A stretch of 64,000 bases of DNA from Lingula anatina (taxonomy: Eukaryota > Brachiopoda > Lingulata > Lingulida > Lingulidae). Where the stretch lies: contig NW_019774425.1 of NCBI RefSeq assembly GCF_001039355.2, positions 134,543 to 198,542 on the forward strand, given 5' to 3'. Positions 24,698 through 36,146 of the stretch are shown piece by piece; position 1 is the first letter of the stretch; each line of letters opens with the position of its first letter. The notes beneath the pieces are model-generated. The model was given only the letters and a program-made list of their open reading frames with translations, searched no databases and was not told the origin of the DNA. A program made the translations under genes and the position numbers.

Positions 24698-27600
24698 TCA
24701 GCTTTCTTTTTTAGTCGTTTTCCACAATGCCTTTTGTAACCACCTGTGAATCTCTATTTGTAACATACCAGTTCCTCCAAAGAGCTTATCCACTGAGAAA
24801 TAAAATATACCAACTGCAAGGGCATAAATTCTGGCTATGTGAGAAAACAAAATTAGAAAAACAAATGTCATTGTTGCTGTCACCCAGAAAGTTAGATAAA
24901 AATATAATGAATATCTAATTTCATTGTCATGGAATTTTAGCTCTTCAACACCTGTAAACTGTTTCTCTTCATAAAAATTTTTAAGGCATTCTTCTTTCTT
25001 TTCCCATTGATTCTGTAGCCATGTACCTAAACCCTCTTCAGTGATTGGTATTGTTACTACTGGGTGCCTTTTGCAATAAAAATGGACTTCTTTAGGAAGG
25101 TTACCATGAAGAAGTGCTTGTTCTGTTTGTGGTATCGAGTCAGGATAGCCCACAGTCACATCATATATAGCATCCAATGCGTTGTCTGGAAAAAAAACAA
25201 AGTTATTATCTAATCCCTTTTCATTTGTCATATGTTCCAAAATAAAGACTTAGTCTAGTAAAAAGTAATTCTTTCTGCCTTTCTTTAGACACAATGCCCT
25301 GGTGTGGTTATCAGTAACATAATTCTCATACTTATAAATAAACATGGTGTGGTTATCAGTAACATAATTCTCATACTTAGAAATAAACAGACTAGTTACA
25401 TAATTTTACACTTAAAGTTACTCAAATAAATTTGACATATTGTTTCATCACTCCAAGGCTTTTAAATGTTCACTCAAAAAAAAAAAAAAAAGATGTTACT
25501 AAATCCTGGCTATACACAACTGATGATTCAATTGTACTTTTCATATGTTAAGAATAAAGCTTTTTGGTAATATATTATTAGTTTTTCTCGAAGTAAGCGA
25601 GATACCACTTTACCCACTTTTTCTCATTTCCTGTGCTATAAAAGAAAACCCCGTTGTTTTAGGATGTAAAACATAGTCATAACTCTTCTTGTTGTTTTTC
25701 TGGGCAAAAATATCACTTTTGTTTTTGGTATTTGCAGTTAGATCTGTTCCTTCAGGAAAAATCAGTAACTGGAAAAAAATGTGTGAATAATGTAATTGAG
25801 CTTAGGTCAATCCCATTTTATTGGTTTTATTTTTACTTGAGATCTCTTATCATTTTTATCACTAATATCTGGATATATGTAAAAACATATTCATTACAAA
25901 CTGTACTAGCTGCCAAATTAAATTTCAGCACCTAAATCTTAAAGCTGATGTTGTCTTTTTTCTGCTTGGTTTCTTCTGTTTTGATTCATACCTGTGTTTT
26001 GTGCTTTAAATCTGCAAAATAACCTATCATTTTTTGAAGTAATATTTTGTCTGTTTCCCATTTCCTTTCCAGAAATATGTATGCTGCATTTTGCATTGCC
26101 CAACCTGAAAACAGAATAATCAAAATGTAACACATACAGCTACAAAAATTCACCAAAATATTTCTCTACAAAATCCGACAAAAATATCAACTAATAACAA
26201 ATTCTCAATTTACTTTAATTAGCATCTGCCAAGAAGTAACTACGTACAAGGTTCTCCACACAAAATATAATAGCAATGGCTCGGTTACACCTAAACACAT
26301 CATATATTCATTATTCTCACCTGTTCCTGGAACATGTTTCAATGCCTTTTTTCAAAGATATTTTTTCATGCCGTGTTCCACCTTCATAACGAAATAGGCA
26401 AGACCAAAAGAACATCCAGTCCAGTCTTGTTCTGTGGTTCATAACTATTATACATCTTTCTCCAGGGATAAACCGGTCTCCATAAATCCTGATCTTCATC
26501 CCCATTACTATTTCCAGCACAGCCTGTAAAGTAAACATGTACATGTACATTAAAATATCTAATGAAGTTATTTTCATTCATGACCTTATCTGACACATCA
26601 AAGCAATAAAAAGCATGTCAGAGTGTAATTTGAACTTTTTCTTAAATCTGACTTATTATTATTATGATAATTTTTTAGCTTTAATAATTTCCTGCCAAAA
26701 TTAATGAACTTCCATGGGGTAAAGAGCAATTTTCTCCAACTGACAAATTATTGCTTGACCAGCCCCTGCACTTGAATTCGATGTTTGATTCCATTTTAAA
26801 TTCAATACTTTAGTTTAAATTTAACTGTGTGGCCAGTCAAATAAACAACACCTGTCATCACACGCATTGCCTTGATTTCCCACAAGAAAATGGCAGGGAT
26901 TTTTTGTATTGCATTTGCAGCCCTGTGCTGTGGATAATGCCAAAAAGCTCACCCTCCCTGAGGGAGCTATCCCCCAGGCCAATTGGCGTGTTGTGTTGAA
27001 AAAGTGACTGTACTTATGGCAAAATGAACCCACAATTTCTGACTTCTGATTGACCAATAAATAACAGTTAAAATGCACCAGAATGCAGTATTAAACATAC
27101 AGTTTTTAAAAAATTTCCACACCATGGGAGGGGGACACCCCCTCCCCCCTCGGGGGCTTTGCCCCCTCGTGTCCGCTTACTGCCCCCCCTGGCATTTTGC
27201 TCAGGCTACGGCCCTGTCAGAGCAGTATTTTTTTTTAACATGTAGATTTGGTGATCTTCAGAGCTGTAAGTTTGATACAGTATGAGACCATATCTTACGA
27301 TAAAAAATAGACAATTGATATGCCTTTAAGATGACTTTAGACTACATTTCTATTTTGCAGCGTTATGTTGTGGCTTTTTGGTGTTTAGTGGGACCAGAGC
27401 ACGACGACACTCCAAGACCGTGACACCTACATGTCTGGGACGAGTGGCTGCGTTTAACGTCACGTGCAAAGAGTAAATATTAGTACTACAAAAAATATTA
27501 AAGCGGCAGTGGGATGCTAATGATAGAGGTGAGTCTCAACTCCAAGAATCTCTGAAACTTGTTATGGGTTAGTTTGGGGTTTGGGGTGCTTTCTATTTCC

Positions 27601-27829
27601 AACAGATGCATCAAAGACACAAATACAATCAACTGGGATATAATCTCACCACAGGCAATGTCTCCCACAAACCGATCAATTCATCCATCTTCCGGCGACA
27701 TACGTCAGGTTTTAATAACATGAACGGCAGAACAGGGCCCATCATGAGGACAGCACCCAAAGAACTGCTCAAAAACATGAAAATAGCACACAAAATGCCT
27801 TTCGCCCTTTGCACCGCAACATTCACCAT
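24698..27829 (-). CDS. LCLAT1: Lysocardiolipin acyltransferase 1-like (AGPAT family), one frameshift
   Basis: Five minus-strand exons in transcript order: 27650-27829, 26321-26523, 25992-26104, 25618-25768, 24698-25185. Start ATG 27827-27829, stop TGA. The family transfers acyl groups from acyl-CoA to lysophospholipids (cardiolipin, PI, PG) at the ER and mitochondria-associated membranes. Visible motifs: an N-terminal membrane segment (LGAVLMMGPVLPFML), motif I NHRTRLD (about residues 89-95), PGTGWAMQNAAYIFLERKW, and motif III FPEGTD (about 169-174). C-terminal hydrophobic segments (from about 310) follow. Exon 26321-26523 has one A too many in an A6 run (plus-strand T6 at 26347-26352). As read, translation stops at the next intron. 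Without that base all five exons join in frame to 377 residues, the family length, so sequencing error or a recent mutation are both possible. The fourth exon uses the donor GTGGGT; the adjacent GTAAAG would break frame. Confidence 0.88.
25301..25390. repeat. Tandem duplication of a 45-bp unit
   Basis: Two nearly identical 45-bp copies (25301-25345, 25346-25390), each starting GGTGTGGTTATCAGTAAC, in the first kilobase 5' of the last LCLAT1-like exon. They differ by a few bases near the end. Confidence 0.85.
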
Positions 27830-28549
27830 GTTGTCAGGTTGTACTGTTGTGGCAAGCACCTGCCTCCATTGTCTGCGCATGTGCAGCAGCAGCATCTAAA
27901 CCAGTATTATCGATCCGCCCTTATCGATCGACTGTGGAACTGTACATGGTACTAATTGAGATCTTGTGACAAATGACAACCTATTATATGTGATTGTATT
28001 TTCAGCAGGGAAGGTTAGAGGTGCACAAGTAGCTGTTGATCAAACTGAAAGAGACAAAGAATTTGTGTCTTTGCCTCGGAATTCCATGAAGGGCTTGCAT
28101 GGAGTGTCTGGGGCAATCAGTACAAATAAACTGCTCTTAGTGACCGTTCCCAGACCCTATAGTACAAAATGTGGATCGATCTATCTCCGAAGGGATTTTT
28201 CGCTAAATTGCAATCAATATAAGTGGATTAGATATCTGTCACGCCCACTGCTGCTGCTAGGGGTAATTAATTATCGTTTAGCAGCTTCAGTGGGCGTGCC
28301 AGACATGGAGGGGGGGGGGGGGGGTTCAGCATACAGTTTTAAATCTATTACATATGTAGCATCTCTTTATGATTTAAGTTTATTTATAATGGATGTTGTT
28401 GCTATGCAAGGTTGTATGTGAAGTCATTAAAAATGGCAACCAGACAAGTAAGATCTTGGCCCTATTACACTTCATAATAGCAATTAATGTTTCAAAATAC
28501 CACTTATTTATTACTTATTTACTTAATTTATGCCAAATTTTCATTTCAG
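27830..28549. promoter_or_regulatory. Divergent 5' region of LCLAT1-like and EPHX1-A
   Basis: The LCLAT1-like ATG (27827-27829, minus) and the EPHX1-A ATG (28555, plus) are about 0.73 kb apart and divergent. A donor-like GTAAGA at 28448 and the acceptor TTTCAG at 28544-28549 suggest a 102-bp intron in the EPHX1-A 5' UTR. The interval also holds a truncated inverted-repeat element (28147-28306) and a 15-G run (28310-28324). Confidence 0.5.
28147..28306. mobile_element. Foldback (inverted-repeat) element, truncated copy
   Basis: Left arm and loop match the 247-bp element at 38216-38462, but the right arm stops after GTGCCAGACATGG and is replaced by a G run. The CACGCCCACTGCTGCTGCTA / TAGCAGCTTCAGTGGGCGTG inner arms are present. 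Confidence 0.75.
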
Positions 28550-31500
28550 AAATAATGAAGCGTGGATTATGTTGCTGTTGTCTTGTGATCCCCATTGCTG
28601 TTTCCATAGCAATCGCACTTGTGTTGACAGGTTTGCTTGATGATGACCCCAATCCCCCAGAGATTCAAGATGGTTGGTGGGGAAAATTAGGTGAAAAGAC
28701 AGAAGATGACCTGTCCTTGAAGGGTATCAAAATAATGGTGACAGATAGCATAATTGATGACTTAAAGGAGAGATTGAGCAAGACAAAATACTTTGACAGC
28801 TTGGAAGATGCCAACTTCAATTATGGCTTTAGTGTGGACTATATGAAAGAGGTGTGATTATACTAGTATTACCCACAGATGTTGACTGACATTCTTTATC
28901 AGTCAAAAGTTTATTTTGCTTTATAAATATTTTGAAAATTATCAGTCAGATTTTAATTTTGTGTATTTATTATTATTATTATTATCTATATATTTATTTA
29001 TTTTATTTATTTATTTATTTATTTATTTTATTGTCAGGAAAGCTGTTCTTTTAAGGTTTTCTATGAAAACAAAAGATATGGTAAAATTAATGACGTTGAG
29101 ATATATTTGAAATATATTTCTGAATGCATTTTTCAATTTATTTATTGATTTATTTAATTGGTTATTTTTTTCTGAAAGCACTTATGGATTGATTGTCTTT
29201 TAGGTTGTAAAATACTGGAGAGAGAAATATGACTGGAGAAAAGCAGAACTTGAACTGAATGAATATAAACACTATAAAACTCAGATTGAAGGAATATTTA
29301 TTCACTTTGTACATATCAAACCTGATGTCAAAGAACAAGGTAATAGAAATTAACTATGAAAGTCAGATAAGTTTGCGATATATTTTTAAAAAAAATTTGT
29401 GTATGCTTTAAAATTTGGGACTTGTTAAGTATTTTCAAAACACATTTTATTACACCACTGACAGTGTTCTAATCCTTACCTTTTTTAAATTTTTTTTCAG
29501 ATATTGTTGTCCGCCCACTGTTGCTTGTTCATGGATGGCCAGGATCATTTTATGAGTTTTACAAAATGGTTCCACTTCTGACCAAACCTCAGAATGGGCT
29601 TGTCTTCGAACTGGTGTTGCCATCTATTCCAGGATATGGTTTTTCTGAAGCATCTCATAAGCAGGGTGAGCATGTCAAATCTGTTACCAGAGGCAGAAAT
29701 TGCCTTATAAAATCACTCCTCCAATGAACCCCTAATGATCGCTGCATGTTGATAATTTTTTGTCCAGATTAATCTGCTGTTACCAGTTGATATGTAGTGG
29801 GAACGGATAAATCCGAGTACCATCAGATTTGAGTACTGATGGATCCATGTGCAACTAATCCCAAAATAAATACCAATGAGACCGCAACCTATGATTCCAA
29901 ATACTGACTGATAGTTTTATTATAAAGTGGTACTTGAATAAGAGCATGCTCAGCAGAAAAAAATGTGTAAATAAGTCTACATATCTATTATTATGTAGAT
30001 TTATAGACACATAAAAGCAATGTGTTTCTATAATGATATTTTTCTATAAAATTGACCCAACCCTGACCACTTCCAGACAAAACGGGCTTCTTATATGTCC
30101 AGAACTCAGATAAAGACCCCATTCAGAATGGATGATCCGAGTACTTACTGATTGGCCAACTAAATATGGCCAAACACAGTCCAAAAGTGATGCTGCTGAT
30201 TCCCCGATTGGTCTCCCTGCCTCCACACGTCTCCACTGCAGGGTCGAGCAATTAAACCACAGAGCAGAGATTAAATCAGTTTAAAGGTGCATGTGGAGTT
30301 GGGGAGACCATCAGGAATCAGCAGCATCGCTTTTGAACTGTGGTTGGCTGTATTTAGTCGGCAGATCAGTAAGTTCTCGGATCATCCATTTTGAATGGAG
30401 CCAAAGATGTTTGTGTGTGCATCACTTTTGTTCAAATTAGCTGAACGCATTAGAAATCAACTAGATGCACAGATTGGCTTTTGGCTTTTTCAGCAGTGAT
30501 TTAACTCTTAAATGCCATCTTGACGCAGATATTTTAGAATCTGTACCTAAAGGATCATTTCAGTGGCCTTTGTTTGGAGTTGTTTCTCACTGTAACACAA
30601 AACATTGGCTGAATTCCAACTTAACAGTGATTCAGAAGTTATCAGTAAAAAACTCCATTGCAGTTATCGGTACTACAATGTAGTAAGTGATGCCAGGTCC
30701 AAAAGCCTAAAATTGCCTTAAATTTTTTGGAAAGTGTTATTTTGTTTCAAGAATATTTTTTCTGATGAGCATTTATGTAATAAAATTGACCAAATGAACT
30801 TTGATAACGTTAAGGTAGGTACTTGGGTTTTATAACAACTCCCAATCTACCATGCCTGCCATACTCTGCCATACCGTAACGATTGCCAATTTCATTTCCA
30901 AATAAAATTTAGAATTTAAAAAACTATAATCAACCATGTAACTTGTTTTATTGCTCCTCTAGGTTTTGATCAAGTTGACACAGCCAGAATATTTCACAAA
31001 CTGATGACTCGTTTGGGACATCAGTCCTATTATGTGCAGGGCGGGGACTGGGGAGCAGCCATTACTCAGTATATGTCAATCTTATATCCACAGTAAGTTG
31101 TGTATAATTGATAATACCTGTAGCTACTATATCCAAGAATATTGCTCTAACATATGTCATTGTTATTGTTCCCAGTTATTTAAGTTTTTTGTCAAAGCAA
31201 ATGGGTTGTAATTAAATGCAAACATATTGTTATGACATATAATTTTATTTCAGTGCTATAATGTGGTTGAAGAGTAGGAATGTCTGAAATCTATTCAAAA
31301 CAATTTCAAAATATATATATTGGATTTTGTCACTTTAGGTCAGTGCTAGGACTGCATTCAAATATGTTCCAAATGGAACAGGGTGGAAAGGCTCTCTTGA
31401 AATTTTTTATTGCTGCAATGCTGCCATCTGCAATTTTAGAAGAGCAAGATATACCGAAAAATCCATCCAATATGGGACAAGCTGGCGTTCATTCTGAATG

Positions 31501-32875
31501 AAATGGGCTATGCATTTCTTCAATCCACCAAGCCTGATACTATAGGTAAGTTTACTTACTTACTTATTATTTGTTAAATATCAAACTTCATTATTTTTGA
31601 CTGAGAGAGTTGGGGGAGCAATCAACCGCAGCAGACCAGAGCAGAACTTCATAGCTTTACTTTTTGTTAAAAGTGAAATATAACTCCAAGCAAATTAAAC
31701 TGAGCAATTAAAATTTATAAGAATGTATATAGTTATGATTACAGCTAGCCTAAAAGATTAAACACCTATGGGAAAAAGTATGGTTTCAATAGATTTGCCA
31801 TACTGACAATTACAAATTTTTAAACATATTAAAATAGAAAAAAAATCATCATTGTGCCCTCTACATTTTAGGAATGCCTCTCTCGGATTCACCGGTAGGT
31901 CTTGCAGCATATATCTTAGAGAAGTTCTCCACCTGGACCAACCCTGGGCATAGGGACTTGCCTGATGGTGGTCTGACAAAGAAGTTTACCCTGGACGAGC
32001 TATTGACCAATGTGATGATCTACTGGACTACCAAGTCTGTCACATCATCAATGAGGTTCTACAAGGAGATGGTTTGGAGTGACCAGACTAGTGATATGGG
32101 CAGGTGTGTTTGTATGTTTAAATCTTTGTTGGTTGGTAATGTATTTATTTATTTATTTTTTATATTTAGTTGTCTATTCTTCCTTTTTTGCTCAGATTGA
32201 TTGAAATTCTTTTTCTTGAATGCAGATTGCTTTTTTTTTAAACTCAAACCCTTTTGTAATGGTTTCAAAGGCTGATACTGTAGGCTCCTCTCTTACCAAA
32301 ACAGAATAATGCTACAGCCCCTGCCCCTCACAAGGTGAGGGCCAATGAAGCACTGCAAAATGCCTGAAATTGTACACTATTTTCCAAAGGTTGCTCTGCA
32401 ACTTTTGTTCAGTTATTGTGAAATATAATAGAGGACAATTTCCCCATATTTCTACCTACAAAATTGTATTTTGTTACAGATAATTGTATTTTGTTACAGA
32501 TTAGAATGGGAAAATGATTATTTGTGTTGCCAGATAAGATTCCCAATGCACATTGAAAATATATTGCTTTGGTAAATTAACCTGCTGTGTTTCAGTTTTA
32601 TTTGTGTATCTTCCTTTAACAATTTTCTTTTTATAACCAGGTACAAAGTCCGGGTACCAACAGGCATAGCATATTTTCCACATGAAATCCCCTTTGGTTG
32701 TGCCCCTCTCCTGTTCACCACAAATGCCAAGCACCTCCTCCAGTACACAAATATGCCCACTGGTGGCCATTTTGCAGCTTTTGAGGAACCGCAGTTGTTA
32801 GCAGCAGATATCTGGAAATTTGTTGAGAAAGCAGAAGAGTTTCATAAAAAACAGAATGCAGATTCTAATACTTAA
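28550..32875 (+). CDS. EPHX1: Microsomal epoxide hydrolase, copy A (one frameshift)
   Basis: Seven exons: 28550-28851 (ATG 28555), 29204-29339, 29501-29665, 30963-31092, 31339-31545, 31872-32103, 32641-32875. EPHX1 is an ER-anchored alpha/beta hydrolase that hydrates epoxides to diols. Visible: an N-terminal signal-anchor ([19 protein letters not shown]), the EHN domain, oxyanion motif [12 protein letters not shown], nucleophile GGDWGA (Asp228), [19 protein letters not shown] with the acid Tyr, the [10 protein letters not shown] Glu, and the [10 protein letters not shown] His. Exon five has five A at 31457-31461 where copy B has four, so as read the frame ends early (GVHSE-stop). Without the extra base the gene encodes 466 residues (human 455). 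Either a sequencing error in a homopolymer or a recently disabled copy. Confidence 0.9.
28986..29032. repeat. (TTTA)n array in EPHX1-A intron 1
   Basis: Simple TTTA/TTAT repeat. The corresponding intron of copy B (from about 39639) lacks it. Confidence 0.8.
30112..30406. mobile_element. 287-bp foldback element with AAAG target duplication, in EPHX1-A intron 3
   Basis: Element 30116-30402. Its left arm (CCATTCAGAATGGATGATCC...) and the reverse complement of its right arm (CCATTCAAAATGGATGATCC...) match imperfectly for about 110 bp. It is flanked by AAAG at 30112-30115 and 30403-30406. The EPHX1-B intron reads CTCAGATAAAGATGTTTG at the same place (about 43888), with a single AAAG, which is a clean empty site. 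There is no coding capacity, so it is a non-autonomous inverted-repeat transposon. Confidence 0.9.
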
Positions 32876-33004
32876 CATTTGTGATATTTTGGGGCAGTTT
32901 AAGCTTTAAGCTTTATGGCAATATATTTTTTAAATGTATGTCCTCTTGATTTTTATTTATTTATTTTCTCTTTTTTAAGAAAGTAATGTTAGACATTTTA
33001 TTAT

Positions 33005-33005
<1 letters not shown>

Positions 33006-33054
<49 letters not shown>
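33006..33054. repeat. (TA)n microsatellite
   Basis: About 24 AT units followed by poly-T, in the EPHX1-A 3' flank. Confidence 0.95.
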
Positions 33055-33070
<16 letters not shown>

Positions 33071-33103
33071 AATTTCACATAATCATATGTACATATATAT
33101 ACC

Positions 33104-33267
33104 AGGGGCGGATTCAGGCCGTCTTCTGGGCCTTCCAAAAGACTGTCAGATCAGGTTTACATGAAGGTGTAACTGATCTTTTTCTGTCGCAATACTGTCA
33201 CTTATAGAGAATGGATCAACAAAGATAATTTGGAAGACAGTCAGAAAATATCTCTGGATCCGCCCTT
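33104..33267. mobile_element. Short inverted-repeat element with AGGGGCGGAT ends
   Basis: Starts AGGGGCGGATTCAG and ends CTGGATCCGCCCTT, imperfect terminal inverted repeats, about 164 bp, no ORF. The orthologous copy in unit B is 48763-48910. An independent copy is nested at 45074-45220. Confidence 0.8.
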
Positions 33268-34107
33268 GCATACATACATGTACATACATACATACCTGTG
33301 TACATACATACATACATACACAAATATACCTTTTACTAATTTTATTTGTATCACTGATTTGGCAGCTAGAGTAGATTACCCTTAAGACTAATTAAGAGCC
33401 CTGTGTGGTTACTGTGACATAATTACATGCAAATTACTGATGCATCCAAACAACATAAGAATTCCATATATATCAGACATATATGAGTACTTATATATCC
33501 ATACAACATCAGTGTTAACCACAAAGAAGATAATGCATTATCATTATCAATGTTTTTGTAATAATTTTTGCTTAAACAGATCATTTTAACATTCATAATT
33601 AATTAATGAGAAATTAGCTAGTACTCAGTAAATTGTTAGTCATTATAATTGATATTATCAACTAATCAAGAATATTTTACTTTTAAATTGATATACATTC
33701 TTAAAAATTGTAAATAGCACAGGCAGTTATACATCCTAGGCAAGTTGAAATTAGTCTTAAAAGCATCATGCACATCATATGATCCACTTTTGGTACAGTC
33801 CGTGACAGTGACAATTTTTAACATTGATAATATTTTTGCATGAGGTATATATGAAGCATTCATCTCCACTACTAGTGTACATGCTGTTTACTTCAGTATG
33901 TGATACTGTAGATATTAATGGATATTGAAAGCTCAACATCATACATTAAGCTCTATTTTGCAGATTTTATACATGTGGTTGCATGAATGACATAATTATG
34001 CCTCTTTGTATCTTTTTGAGTTTTATATTTCAAAATGTCTTAGATTTACATGTATTTCAAGAAATATGTATTTGTGCATTTTTTTTTTATCTTGGTTGCA
34101 TTTATTA

Positions 34108-34765
34108 AAGTCATAATAACTCTTTCGGCCAAAAATTGGATTTTCCTGGAGTAAACGGCAATTTTCCGGTACTTACCAATGGTCAGCGACCCCATTCCTG
34201 CATTCAAAGTTATTCCAGGGTTTTTTTCCTAAACGTTTGGTTTTTTGTTAAAATATCTTAAGAGATTTTAACTGACGGAGCTCTCTCTGACTTTGCATAG
34301 TCACGCAATATCGAGCGATATTTTCTGGTGACCTACTTAAAACCGCAGGAAAAGCAGATAACAATAATATAAGATTCATAAGATATATATACACTGTACG
34401 TCTTATTGCTCAAAATGCATTTATATTTACAATGTGTGCAATTCTGGGCTTTTCGTTATCCAACGCACTGTACAAAAACTCACAACTTATGTCTGCGAAT
34501 TGCATCAACACGTTTGGCGCCAAATGTTATTTTGGTCTCGAATGAACGCGAAAATCTGCGTGACACCCTAACGTCATTATCAACGGATGCCTTGACGACT
34601 GTGAAGAAAGGTATCGAAAGCCTATTGACAAGCACAGATTTTAGTTTTACTACAATAACAGCTGTTTTAGTGGTAAAATGCAATAGAATATATTTCCATG
34701 CGTTGTTTACAATGTATTTCTTGTGGAATTTTGAATCTCAAAGGAAGAATTATTATTGCTTTAAG
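34108..34765. mobile_element. 0.66-kb insertion in unit A, absent from unit B
   Basis: Unit B runs directly from TATTAA to CTAATTCAT (about 49751-49765), whereas unit A has about 658 bp between those words. It is richer in CG dinucleotides than its surroundings and contains a short open frame on plus (34406-34843, extending past the insert). No family or terminal repeats are recognised. An insertion in A is more likely than a deletion in B because the B junction is tight, but this is not proven. Confidence 0.5.
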
Positions 34766-35612
34766 CTAATTCATTTAGATGTAGGATTTCAAGGAGTGGT
34801 AATTTTGTCCTTTATGAATGTCTTCATAATTTTGCAGTTGTAAGTTTTATCATGTGTGTATTATAAAACAAACATAGCTACATGTACCCAGGAAGATTTG
34901 TACTGTCCCAAGTGAACCCATAGCAAATTAAGCCAATAATGAATGATTAATAAGGGCCCCTTAAGGGTCTTATTTCTTTTCACTGGACCCTATTTTTAGT
35001 ACTTCATGAAGGACTATATGTGCTCTGTTTCTTTTATTTCATCCGATTATCCACCAAGGCATGAAAGAAAGAATTTTTGATTAGCTGATAAGTACTACCA
35101 GTAAAGTACTGGTACATACACTGTATGATTGGTACATACACATGTACCCGGTATGTTCATTTCAACATTAGAAAATGAGAAACATACAAAAAAATATAAA
35201 TAAATAAAATAAAATTGAAAAATTAATAAAATTAAACGATTTTATCAAATGTATGGCTAAATAAATTTATTTACAGAAAAATGATTTTGATTTTTTCAGT
35301 ATATGCCTGTTAATTGTCAGAAAAAAATGTTTGCAGAGGGCATTGTCCTATTAACCAATCAGAGGCTTAGAATTCCACAAGAGGTATATATAATGCATTT
35401 GTAGCCTTTATGAGAGACATCCGTGTACAGTACATTCTCTTTGTCATCATCTTTTGGGATTCGTTTCCTGACCAAATGTTTGAAATAACTGACGCCACCC
35501 CCCCCCCCCCCTCCCGAAAGTGAGCTGATTGTATGACGCATGCGCACACGTGTTTTCCTGTACTACTTCACGTCGTACGTCACCTTGCTTGCATGATAAC
35601 ACTTCAGTAGGG

Positions 35613-35641
35613 CAAGGAGTTATAACTGTTATAACTCCTTG
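35613..35641. repeat. Perfect 13-bp hairpin, CAAGGAGTTATAA arms
   Basis: CAAGGAGTTATAA, a CTG loop, then its exact reverse complement. The unit B homologue (about 50630-50645) reads CAGCAGGGTGACAGG, lacking about 36 bases here. The same 10-bp half-site forms a 20-bp perfect palindrome at 58417-58436. Confidence 0.85.
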
Positions 35642-35958
35642 AGTAAGGTGACAGGTTTGTATAAGTTCTCAAATTACGCATTCTACTTTCTAATAATTGA
35701 TTAATTAAATTATATCCAGCCAAAATGTACTTTCATGGGGTAAAGAGCAATTATTGCTTGACCAGTCCCTGCACTTTGATTCCATTTTGAATTTAATACC
35801 TTAGCGGAGAACTGGGCAGGTACCCGATATTGACCACTGCCTCCACACTGGCCCTTAAATACTGGCGCAGCCTTTAACATAAGAAGTACCATGACACCAC
35901 CTCCTTTGTAACTCATACACTTTACGAAAATGAAAAATTAAACAGAATAATTAACACC

Positions 35959-36146
35959 CTGGGGTAGCGCTAGCAATTTTTATCGCTTAGCCAATTTTAA
36001 TTTAATTTAAAAACCACTTTTTGTTTTCAAAATGGTTATACATGTAACTTGACTAAAAGAAGTCAAATCTAGCCCTTTTTCTTTAGCCAATTTAAGAAAG
36101 TTTTAGCATTTGGCTAAATTGGCGAGTGTTAGCGCTACCCCAGACA
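35959..36146. mobile_element. Inverted-repeat element with CTGGGGTAGCGCTA ends
   Basis: Starts CTGGGGTAGCGCTAGC and ends GTTAGCGCTACCCCAG. The arms continue more loosely (GCTTAGCCAATTTTAA against TTTGGCTAAATTGGC). About 188 bp, non-coding. It sits at the 5' edge of a LINE fragment within the unit-B-specific insertion. Confidence 0.8.

Larger units (their letters stand above)
26694..35690. repeat. Segmental duplication, unit A
   Basis: The unit begins near the sequence ATGGGGTAAAGAGCAA and ends near TTACGCATTCTAC. It contains the LCLAT1-like first exon (minus), EPHX1-A (plus) and about 2.8 kb of 3' flank. Every landmark recurs in the same order in unit B (about 35715-50678). Homology includes introns and flanks, so it arose by DNA duplication and not retrocopying. 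The remaining LCLAT1 exons lie outside the unit. Confidence 0.9.
32876..35690. other. 3' flank of EPHX1-A
   Basis: Non-coding by inspection: a TA repeat, an AGGGGCGGAT element, CATA-rich repeats (about 33270-33325), a 0.66-kb stretch absent from unit B (34108-34765) and a C-run (about 35498-35512). Most of it aligns by eye with 48583-50690. Confidence 0.6.

Noticed and set aside
26821-27078. Minus-strand 85-codon frame upstream of LCLAT1 exon 2
   Set aside because: Part of the duplicated non-coding block (also 36870-36990) lying in the LCLAT1 first intron; no conserved motif.
28393-28550. Longer start for EPHX1-A (ATG at 28393, reading into MKRG)
   Set aside because: It reads through a clear TTTCAG acceptor just before the ATG at 28555, and the upstream residues are not conserved in unit B.
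34406-34843. 145-codon open frame in the EPHX1-A 3' flank
   Set aside because: It crosses the edge of an insertion absent from unit B, and its translation has no recognised motif.
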